DNA from: JADJPL01 sp964607915
GTDB lineage: Bacteria; Bacteroidota; Bacteroidia; Chitinophagales; Saprospiraceae
Direction of reading: 5' to 3'
NCBI GenBank assembly: GCA_964607915.1
Contig: CAZSMU010000164.1
Span: 1 to 7,479, forward strand
DNA length: 7,479 nucleotides
Positions 1 to 5,820 of this stretch are shown piece by piece (the stretch's first letter is position 1; each line of letters begins with the position of its first letter). The notes below the pieces were generated by a model. That model was given only the letters and a program-made list of their open reading frames with translations, made no database searches and had not been told where the DNA came from. Both the position numbers and the translations under genes were made by a program.

Positions 1-4
1 ATGC

Positions 5-56
5 TATAAAAGCGAGAGGGGGCGGCACCGCGGTGCCGCCCCCTCTCGCTTTTATA
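5..56. terminator. Perfect 52-bp palindrome, probable bidirectional rho-independent terminator
   Basis: Bases 5-30 are the exact reverse complement of 31-56, giving two 26-nt arms without a mismatch. The outer part of each arm is A/T-rich (ATAAAA on the left, TTTTAT on the right) and the inner part is very GC-rich. Either strand therefore yields a strong hairpin whose 3' arm ends in a short U-tract. It begins 13 bp past the stop codon of the minus-strand FAD oxidoreductase, the right place to end that transcript. Its symmetry would also let it stop a plus-strand transcript entering from the left, but no gene is visible there. Terminator function is inferred from structure and position. Confidence 0.85.
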
Positions 57-69
57 AGAAATTTCAGTC

Positions 70-1935
70 CTACTTCCAATTGCCGGCCCAGTCCACGCCC
101 CAGCGGGAAAAAGGATCAACGCTGCGGTCGAGCAGGACGGCTAACTCGCGCCGGGTGATGGGCCGGCTGGGATCGAATGCGGAGAGGCCCCAGGCATTCC
201 AATCCCGGGCAACCTTTGCCGGCAATGCAGCTTTATCGGTGGGTTCCAGGAAGTTGGCAGCCAGTTCTATGGCCTCCCGGACGAGCACCTGCTCCGTTGG
301 TCCCGGACAATCCAATTGGGAGGGAAGGCTGGCGAGCGCGCTGCGGAGCGCTTCCCGCAAAACGGGTTTTTCCGGGTCGAACCAGGTGCGGTTGGCCCAC
401 TGATACGCCTCACCCCGTCCCCGGAGGATACCGGTAGCCCCGATTTTTTGGATAGAGGCGAAATGCGGGTCGTCCGCTTGCACGTCAAAGAAAGGCATTA
501 GCCATGCGCCAGCGGCGAGCAGCTCCCGCTGAATACTCCGCACCGCCAACCGGGAGGGAGGAATGCCTTCCCGCACCGCCAGGGCGGCCATAGCCCCGGC
601 CGCCTGTCCGATTTGCAGGACGACGGGTTGCAGGCGGCTGGATCCATTCACGATATTGCTGACGGAGATGGCCTTGTCCGCCATGAGCAAGCCTTCAATA
701 TCTTTGGGGATCAACGCTCCCAGCGGGATGTTGAAGGACGGGACAGGCGGGAATTTGATTTCAGGGGCAGCCGGATATTTTTTATGATGATGATCAATCG
801 GGTAATCCCCTACGATAGCGCTGCTGCGGTACAGGTTCTTTTGGAAAGGGCTGAGGATATGGTCGGCATTGACCCGCACCAGGCCGTGGATGCGCCTGCC
901 CTCCCGGTAGTAGGGATAAAACGCCAGTCGGTCGGGGGTGGGGAACTCGTCGTCGGCCAGTCCCAGGTGCCGGTATCCCAGTTCGTGCTGGATGAAATAT
1001 ACGTAGCGCAAGGTATGCAGGCGGGCTGAGTCGATTGCTTTCCGGGCCGCTTTGGGGGATTTTCCGATGGTGTTGGCGTAAAAGTCGTTTCCGGCGGAGG
1101 GCCAGTTGAGCATGTACTTGTTGTTGGGCAGCTTGCCGTAGCTGAGCATCTGCGCGCACGGCGTGCCGCTGGAATCCGGGCATACCTCGCGGCAGGCACA
1201 GCGGAACTCGGCAGGGTCATAGCCGGCGGGGCGGGGGATGGTTTGGTCGCTGCCTTTTCCGTAATCCTTCAGCACCGCTACGAGGGTCAGGTCCTGGATG
1301 ATGTCGTTTGCTCTTTCCGGCGCGAAGGATTCCCCTGTCGCGGCGGCGGCTTCCATGCCCACATCAAAGCCTGCCCCGACCCGGGCAGCAACATCGCCCA
1401 GGTCGGTAGCATCCACCAGGATATTGGCTTTGACCGTCTGGGAGCTGCCGTTGCGACGGATTTGGGCCGTCCAGCCCGGCCCTGTTTTCTTTACGGATAT
1501 GAGTTCGCTCTGAAGCCATAGCTCCAGTTTTTTTTCCCTGTCGGCCATTTCCCGAAAAATGCGGGCTCCGACATGCGGTTCGAACAGCGTATTGCTGACC
1601 CAGCCCGTTTCTACGGCGGCTTTTCCGCCATAATGAGCCCAGAGCCGGGAGCGGAATTCACCCCAGATGCCGGCGGGCATTTTGTGGTTGCCGTCGGTAG
1701 CACTTACGCCGGCAGCGGTCAGCATACCGCCCAGCCAGGGCGTCGGCTCCACGAGGAGGGTGCGGGCGCCCGAGCGGGCAGCCTGGAGGCCTGCCGCAAT
1801 CCCGCCTGCGCCCCCGTTGACGACCAGTACGTCCACTTCGACGGCTTGGGCAGGTAGGAGGGAGGAGGGGAGGCTGCAGCACAGCAGCGTACAAAAAACA
1901 AGGGCGTGGTGTTTCAGGGAGCCTGATGGATTCAT
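70..1935 (-). CDS. Secreted FAD-dependent oxidoreductase (FAD_oxidored family) with SLH-like C-terminal tail
   Basis: The protein has 621 residues. Residues 1-31 form a Sec signal peptide: Lys8, a hydrophobic stretch from about 11 to 27, and an AQA cleavage site after Ala31. There is no lipobox, so a soluble periplasmic or secreted protein is expected. The mature part starts with a Rossmann beta-alpha-beta unit (about 34-63) ending in Glu63, the usual FAD-ribose ligand. Next comes PTPWLGGMLTAAG (64-76), typical of this family. Further family hallmarks are REGRRIHG (344-351), VGDYPIDHH (375-383), the LIPKDIEGLL segment (408-417) and a closing FAD-binding segment RLQPVVLQIGQAAG (434-447). Residues about 484-604 resemble S-layer-homology repeats. 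Two oddities are Asn40 where the first Gly of GxGxxG is normal, and four Cys at 246, 248, 252 and 260. The substrate cannot be told from sequence; related proteins are annotated only generically. The gene starts 42 bp after dnaA with no terminator between, so it may share dnaA's transcript. The upstream sequence is A-rich without a Shine-Dalgarno, as usual in Bacteroidota. Confidence 0.9.
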   Translation of the reverse strand: MNPSGSLKHHALVFCTLLCCSLPSSLLPAQAVEVDVLVVNGGAGGIAAGLQAARSGARTLLVEPTPWLGGMLTAAGVSATDGNHKMPAGIWGEFRSRLWAHYGGKAAVETGWVSNTLFEPHVGARIFREMADREKKLELWLQSELISVKKTGPGWTAQIRRNGSSQTVKANILVDATDLGDVAARVGAGFDVGMEAAAATGESFAPERANDIIQDLTLVAVLKDYGKGSDQTIPRPAGYDPAEFRCACREVCPDSSGTPCAQMLSYGKLPNNKYMLNWPSAGNDFYANTIGKSPKAARKAIDSARLHTLRYVYFIQHELGYRHLGLADDEFPTPDRLAFYPYYREGRRIHGLVRVNADHILSPFQKNLYRSSAIVGDYPIDHHHKKYPAAPEIKFPPVPSFNIPLGALIPKDIEGLLMADKAISVSNIVNGSSRLQPVVLQIGQAAGAMAALAVREGIPPSRLAVRSIQRELLAAGAWLMPFFDVQADDPHFASIQKIGATGILRGRGEAYQWANRTWFDPEKPVLREALRSALASLPSQLDCPGPTEQVLVREAIELAANFLEPTDKAALPAKVARDWNAWGLSAFDPSRPITRRELAVLLDRSVDPFSRWGVDWAGNWK

Positions 1936-1977
1936 AGCATTTCTTGTTTTTCCGGAATCCGTGGTGGGGGAGTGCGC

Positions 1978-3435
1978 TTAGCGTTCGTTCAGCGTCATTC
2001 GGATCTTTTTCTCCAGTTCGGAAACGGTATCTTTGAAGTAGATATCGGTTTTGATCATTTCCTGCACGGTGCGGCAGGAGTAGATGACGGTGCTGTGGTC
2101 GCGCCCTCCGAAGTTGTCGCCGATCGCTTTGAGCGACTGGTCGGTGAGGTTTTTGGCCAGATACATGGAGAGCTGGCGGGCCAGTACGATGCTGCGTTTG
2201 CGATTTTTGCCCTGCAGCGTGCCGACGTCCACCTTGAAATGTTCCGCGACGAGCTTCTGGATGTACTCGACGGTGATTTCCTTGTTCATCTCGCTGACGA
2301 AGTTCTTGACCACCTCCTTGGCCAGTTCGAGGTCAATATTCCGGTTGTTGAGGGAGGACTGGGCAATCAGGGAGACCAGGGCACCTTCCAGTTCGCGGAT
2401 GTTGTTGCGGATGTTATAGCAGATAAATTCGCTGACGTTGGGCGGGATTTCGACCCCTTCGCTCATGGTTTTGAACTCCAGGATGGCCATGCGGGTCTCG
2501 AGGTCGGGTGCCTGCAGGTCTGCCGACAGCCCCCATTTGAAGCGCGAGATCAGGCGGTCTTCGATCCCTTCCATAGATTTGGGGGGTCGGTCGGAGGTGA
2601 GCACGATTTGCCGCCCGCTCTGGTGGAGCTGGTTGAAGATGTGGAAGAAGATTTCCTGGGTCTTTAGTTTGTTCGACAGGAACTGGATGTCGTCCACGAT
2701 CAGGACGTCCACGAGTTGGTAGAAGTTGACGAACTCGGTGACGCTGTTGTTTTTGATGGCGTGGATGATCTGGTTCGTAAATTTTTCCGCGGAGACGTAC
2801 AAGACGGTCTTCTCCGCGTTACTGGCGATTACCTCGTTGCCGATTGCCTGGGCGAGGTGTGTTTTGCCGAGGCCCGTCTCGCCGAACAGGACGAGGGGGT
2901 TGAAGGACGTCTGCCCGGGTTTGCGCGTGACGGCGAGCCCGGCCGAGCGCGCAAGGCGGTTACAGTCGCCTTCGATATAGTTGGAAAAGCGGTAGTTGGG
3001 ATTGAGCTGCGGGTCAATCCGGACCTTGCGGATACCGGGGATCACAAAAGGGTTTTTGATGGATTCAGTATCCATCTCCATGCCCTGGGGCATCCAGTCG
3101 TTCGAGGAAGAGGCCTGTGTGGCGGCGGACGCAGCAGCGTGGGCACCGGCCATAGGAGCTGCAACCGATACGGCAGCATTGTCGTGGACCAGAATCTGGT
3201 ACTCCAGGCGTCCTTTTTCGCCCAACTCTTTGCGGATAGTCGTTTTGAGGAGGCTGACGAAATGCTCTTCCAGCCATTCGTAGAAGAATTTGTTGGGCAC
3301 CTGTATCGTCAAGGCATAATTATCCAGCCGTACCGGTTTGATGGGCTCAAACCAGGTCTTGAAACTCTGCGCATTTACGTTCTTGCGAATCGTTTGCAGA
3401 CACCCTTCCCATACGGCGTTGTAGTCCTTAATCAT
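1978..3435 (-). CDS. dnaA: Chromosomal replication initiator protein DnaA
   Basis: DnaA binds DnaA boxes at oriC, melts the origin as an ATP-bound filament and recruits the DnaB helicase. I chose the start that gives 485 residues beginning MIKDYNAVWEGCLQ, because domain I normally opens with this type of sequence. An in-frame ATG 60 bp upstream would add 20 residues unlike the family. Domain I spans about 1-82. Domain II, about 86-124, is an Ala/Ser-rich linker. Domain III is the AAA+ core: Walker A GETGLGKT (185-192), Walker B VLIVDDIQ (244-251), sensor I in LTSDRPP (279-285), the arginine finger in SRF (Arg298) and sensor II in NIRELEGAL (Arg347). Domain IV has the DNA-binding signature GGRDHSTVIYS (443-453). 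All key motifs are intact. dnaN and recF are not adjacent, a common arrangement in Bacteroidota. I see no exact DnaA boxes nearby, so there is no evidence that oriC lies here. Confidence 0.98.
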   Translation of the reverse strand: MIKDYNAVWEGCLQTIRKNVNAQSFKTWFEPIKPVRLDNYALTIQVPNKFFYEWLEEHFVSLLKTTIRKELGEKGRLEYQILVHDNAAVSVAAPMAGAHAAASAATQASSSNDWMPQGMEMDTESIKNPFVIPGIRKVRIDPQLNPNYRFSNYIEGDCNRLARSAGLAVTRKPGQTSFNPLVLFGETGLGKTHLAQAIGNEVIASNAEKTVLYVSAEKFTNQIIHAIKNNSVTEFVNFYQLVDVLIVDDIQFLSNKLKTQEIFFHIFNQLHQSGRQIVLTSDRPPKSMEGIEDRLISRFKWGLSADLQAPDLETRMAILEFKTMSEGVEIPPNVSEFICYNIRNNIRELEGALVSLIAQSSLNNRNIDLELAKEVVKNFVSEMNKEITVEYIQKLVAEHFKVDVGTLQGKNRKRSIVLARQLSMYLAKNLTDQSLKAIGDNFGGRDHSTVIYSCRTVQEMIKTDIYFKDTVSELEKKIRMTLNER

Positions 3436-3664
3436 GCTCTCAAAGTATATATCCCAACAAAAAAATGCCGCCTTCCTCTTGTAAGGGGAAGTCAATTATC
3501 AGTAAGTCAGAAAGGTATCGTTCGGAAGAAAATTCTACCGGTAGCCTCCGGTGTCATTGCCTACATCCGGGTGACAAAGGTGCATATTTTTTTTGGCGGC
3601 AGGAAATCCTGGGCATAGGTTTTAATAAATTTTTTTTTGCGGCACAGCTGCTTCTGACCGGGTG
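3436..3664. other. 229-bp intergenic spacer upstream of dnaA
   Basis: This non-coding stretch separates the metallophosphatase stop from the dnaA start, both on the minus strand. It probably holds the dnaA promoter, but I find no exact TAnnTTTG element on the minus strand. The nearest look-alike, TATACTTTG, lies only a few bases before the ATG and has the wrong internal spacing. The part nearest the metallophosphatase is AT-rich, with homopolymer runs at about 3586-3594 and 3630-3638. It has no convincing terminator hairpin, only a 5-bp inverted repeat at 3600-3611, and a 10-bp palindrome at 3535-3544. No match to the DnaA box TTATNCACA with fewer than two mismatches was seen. No small ORF with family resemblance was recognised. 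Confidence 0.6.
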
Positions 3665-4567
3665 TTACGCCAGGATACTGGCTCCGGTGGGGATGTATTC
3701 CTGCCGGGTAATACGGAAAGTGCCCTCTGTGTTTTGTTCCAGGTCAATACGCCCGAGGAGCAGCCCGCCACAGCCTGCGTGTGAAACCACTACTCTTTGA
3801 TTATCTGTGTTGTATATAGTTTTAGGTGCTTCCAGGAAAGTGTGGGAGTTCCCCCCCAGGATGAAGTCTATACCGCTGCTTTGCGTTGCCAGGTTCACAT
3901 CCTGGTACGACTGGTTTGCTGCGTTGAATCCGAGGTGGGAAAGGCATATTACGAGGTCGCACTGCAAGTCGTCGCGAAGGGTCCGGCTCAGGGCATGGGC
4001 GGTCTCCAGCGGGGAATGAACGGAAACGTTACAATCTATATATTTGAAAACCATTGAATTGTAGTAGTCGTTCAACGCAAAGACACCGACGCGCAGGCCT
4101 TCCCGCTCAAAGATGCGGAAAGGGGCTATTTTTTCCTCTAAAGCTGTGTTTTTCAAGCAATAATTACTGGATAAAATCTGAATTTTATCGTAATTATATT
4201 GTTTGAAAAGGTTTGGAACCCCGTATTTCAAGTCCTGGTTGCCGAGAGCAACGGCATCGTAGCCCAGGGCGGCCATAGCCTCTATTTGCCGGGATTCGCC
4301 CTGAGCTGTGCCCAGCTGGTCTCCGCTGTCGAAGAGCAGGACGTTGCCGTCGAACGCCTGGCGCGCCTGGCGGATCTGTTCTTCGAAGACGTCTTGCAGG
4401 GCTCTGCCTTGCGGGCCCTCGAAGCAGCCGTGCAGGTCGTTGGTGTGCAGGATGCACAAGCGGGTAGGGCCCTTGACCGAGCGGGCAAGGGCGGGCAGGG
4501 GGAGCGCCCCCAGGCCGAGGAGCAGTGCACCTGCCCCGGATTGTTTCAAAAATGTTCTTCGCCTCAT
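3665..4567 (-). CDS. Tat-exported calcineurin-like metallophosphatase (5'-nucleotidase family), active site degenerate
   Basis: The 300-residue protein opens with a twin-arginine signal, RRTFLK at 3-8, then a Gly/Ala/Leu-rich segment (11-27) and an ALA site near 26-28. The body follows the dinuclear metallophosphoesterase layout of UshA/5'-nucleotidases: TNDLHG (42-47; Asp44, His46), SGD (81-83; Asp83), GN (109-110; Asn110), SHLG (210-213; His211) and GGNSHT (238-243; His242). Three expected residues are missing. The catalytic His of GNHE/D is Gln111, the Asp three positions on is Lys114, and the first His of GGHxH is Asn240. The C-terminal 5'-nucleotidase substrate-binding domain is also absent; in many Bacteroidota it is a separate neighbouring gene, but none is seen here. 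Likely location is the periplasm. Family placement is firm. Catalytic activity is doubtful: it may be inactive, weak, or act on another phosphoester. It lies 31 bp downstream of ruvB and is probably co-transcribed with it. Confidence 0.88.
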   Translation of the reverse strand: MRRRTFLKQSGAGALLLGLGALPLPALARSVKGPTRLCILHTNDLHGCFEGPQGRALQDVFEEQIRQARQAFDGNVLLFDSGDQLGTAQGESRQIEAMAALGYDAVALGNQDLKYGVPNLFKQYNYDKIQILSSNYCLKNTALEEKIAPFRIFEREGLRVGVFALNDYYNSMVFKYIDCNVSVHSPLETAHALSRTLRDDLQCDLVICLSHLGFNAANQSYQDVNLATQSSGIDFILGGNSHTFLEAPKTIYNTDNQRVVVSHAGCGGLLLGRIDLEQNTEGTFRITRQEYIPTGASILA

Positions 4568-4598
4568 CGTAGCCCTGGGTTTTAAAGGGGCTGTTGTC

Positions 4599-5633
4599 TT
4601 ACTCGTTGAACTCGAAAAGCGTGCCTGGTTTGCCGGGCAGCGGCACGCCGAGGTGCCGATATGCTTTTTCGGTCGCTTCGCGCCCCCGGGGGGTGCGTTG
4701 CAGAAAGCCTTCCATAATCAAGAACGGTTCATGTACTTCTTCAATTGTGCCCGGTTCTTCTCCGACCGCGGTGGCTATGGTGTTGAGTCCTACAGGGCCG
4801 CCTTTGAACTTATGGATGATAGAGGACAGGATTTTGTTGTCCATCTCATCCAGTCCGTAGGTATCTACGCGTAGGGCGGAGAGCCCGAACTGGGCGATTT
4901 CCTCATCAATTGTGCCATTCCCCTTGACCTGTGCGAAATCGCGCACTCTGCGCAGCAGGGCGTTGGCGATGCGCGGGGTACCCCTGCTGCGGCGGGCGAT
5001 TTCCAGGGCTCCCTGCCCGGTGATTTCGACCTTGAGGATATCTGCTGAGCGGTGTACGATATTCGAAAGGGTGGCGACATCGTAGTAGTCCAGATGGCAG
5101 GTGATGCCGAAGCGGGCGCGCATGGGCGGGGTGAGCAGGCCCATGCGGGTAGTGGCCCCCACCAGCGTGAAGGGGTGCAGGGAAATCTGGATGCTGCGCG
5201 CGTTTGGCCCGCTGTCTATGAGGATATCGATGCGGTAGTCTTCCATGGCGGAATAGAGGTACTCTTCGACCACGGTGTTGAGCCGGTGTATTTCATCTAT
5301 AAAAAGGACGTCGCCTTCCTCGAGGTTGGTGAGCAGGCCGGCCAGGTCGCCGGGCTTCTCCAGTACGGGGCCGGAGCTCATCTTGAGGTTGGTGGCCAGT
5401 TCGTTGGAGATGATGTGCGACAAAGTGGTCTTGCCCAGGCCAGGGGGGCCGTGCAGCAGCACATGGTCGAGCGCTTCGCCCCGTTGTTTGGCAGCAGCGA
5501 TGAAGACCTTCAGGTTCTCCACGATGCGTGGCTGCCCGCTGAAATCCTCCAGTGCTTTGGGGCGCAGTGCCCGCTCGACCTGCTGCTCTTCCTGGTCTTG
5601 CGCCGGGCGCTGTGGATTTATGAGTGGGTTCAT
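4599..5633 (-). CDS. ruvB: Holliday junction branch migration DNA helicase RuvB
   Basis: RuvB is the hexameric AAA+ motor that, with RuvA, drives branch migration of Holliday junctions for RuvC to resolve in recombinational repair. The 344-residue protein matches the usual family length. It has the RuvB N-terminal block around LRPKALEDFSGQ (23-34), Walker A GPPGLGKT (62-69), Walker B VLFIDEIH (109-116), sensor I in VGATTR (158-163), the arginine finger in MRARFG (Arg174) and sensor II near TPRIAN (Arg221). The C-terminal winged-helix domain ends with GFLQRTPRGR (309-318), the typical DNA-contacting hairpin. All motifs are intact. The chosen ATG gives a normal N-terminus. ruvA and ruvC are not adjacent. 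It is the first gene of a probable two-gene unit with the metallophosphatase and diverges from icd across 186 bp that contain a candidate promoter for it. Confidence 0.98.
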   Translation of the reverse strand: MNPLINPQRPAQDQEEQQVERALRPKALEDFSGQPRIVENLKVFIAAAKQRGEALDHVLLHGPPGLGKTTLSHIISNELATNLKMSSGPVLEKPGDLAGLLTNLEEGDVLFIDEIHRLNTVVEEYLYSAMEDYRIDILIDSGPNARSIQISLHPFTLVGATTRMGLLTPPMRARFGITCHLDYYDVATLSNIVHRSADILKVEITGQGALEIARRSRGTPRIANALLRRVRDFAQVKGNGTIDEEIAQFGLSALRVDTYGLDEMDNKILSSIIHKFKGGPVGLNTIATAVGEEPGTIEEVHEPFLIMEGFLQRTPRGREATEKAYRHLGVPLPGKPGTLFEFNE

Positions 5634-5637
5634 AGAT

Positions 5638-5672
5638 AGTTGTCAACTTTTGAAGGTGGAACTCTTGAAGTT
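5638..5672. repeat. Short inverted and direct repeats just upstream of ruvB
   Basis: Bases 5638-5648 form an 11-nt inverted repeat, AGTTG-T-CAACT, which begins 4 bp upstream of the ruvB start codon. It touches a direct repeat of ACTYTTGAAG, found as ACTTTTGAAG at 5646-5655 and ACTCTTGAAG at 5661-5670 (15-bp period, one mismatch). Such spacing could place a regulator on one DNA face, and the second copy lies just upstream of the candidate -7 element at 5677. With such short arms, chance is quite possible. Confidence 0.3.
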
Positions 5673-5684
5673 TTGTTATTTTTG
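5649..5684 (+). promoter_or_regulatory. Candidate Bacteroidota-type promoter for icd
   Basis: Bases 5677-5684 read TATTTTTG, an exact match to the Bacteroidota primary-sigma -7 element TAnnTTTG. A TTTG at 5649-5652 could be the -33 element, but the 24-nt spacer is slightly longer than the usual range of about 17-23. It would give icd a 5' leader of about 130 nt. This is a motif match only. Confidence 0.45.
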
Positions 5685-5789
5685 CGCGTCATTTGCAGGG
5701 GTGCATTTGATTTCAGGCGAGGTGCCTCGACAAGACCGTGGGGGCTTGATCCCTGAAGCGGGCCCTGTCTGAAATGCCTTTTCCGAATC

Positions 5790-5820
5790 CAAATTTAAAC
5801 GCAAAAAACAGAAGATTCAA
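5790..5820 (-). promoter_or_regulatory. Candidate Bacteroidota-type promoter for ruvB
   Basis: Read on the minus strand, bases 5797-5790 are TAAATTTG, an exact TAnnTTTG -7 element. A TTG at 5820-5818 lies 20 nt upstream of it, within the normal spacing for the -33 element. The TTG overlaps the first base of the icd start codon. Transcription would run toward ruvB with a leader of about 150 nt and cross the candidate icd promoter head-on. Confidence 0.5.

Noticed and set aside
15..60. Terminal palindrome as a mobile-element inverted repeat or REP element
   Set aside because: No transposase, target duplication or second copy in the window; placement directly after a stop codon fits a terminator better.
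3441..3449. TATACTTTG before dnaA (minus strand) as a -7 promoter element
   Set aside because: Spacing inside the motif is off by one from TAnnTTTG and it lies too close to the ATG to leave a leader.
3436..3495. Upstream in-frame ATG extending DnaA by 20 residues
   Set aside because: The extra residues do not resemble DnaA domain I, whereas MIKDYNAVWEGCL is a typical start.
1972..3618. Two long plus-strand ORFs (231 and 300 codons) opposite dnaA
   Set aside because: They are antisense shadows of dnaA in GC-rich DNA; their translations show no recognisable domain while the dnaA frame is intact throughout.
3600..3638. Inverted repeat CAGGA-AA-TCCTG with a downstream T-run as a terminator
   Set aside because: Only a 5-bp stem, the T-run is about 18 nt away, and it is oriented for the plus strand where no gene ends.
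5613..5622. DnaA-box-like TGTGGATTTA inside ruvB
   Set aside because: An isolated imperfect match to TGTGGATAA in coding sequence, with no cluster; expected by chance.
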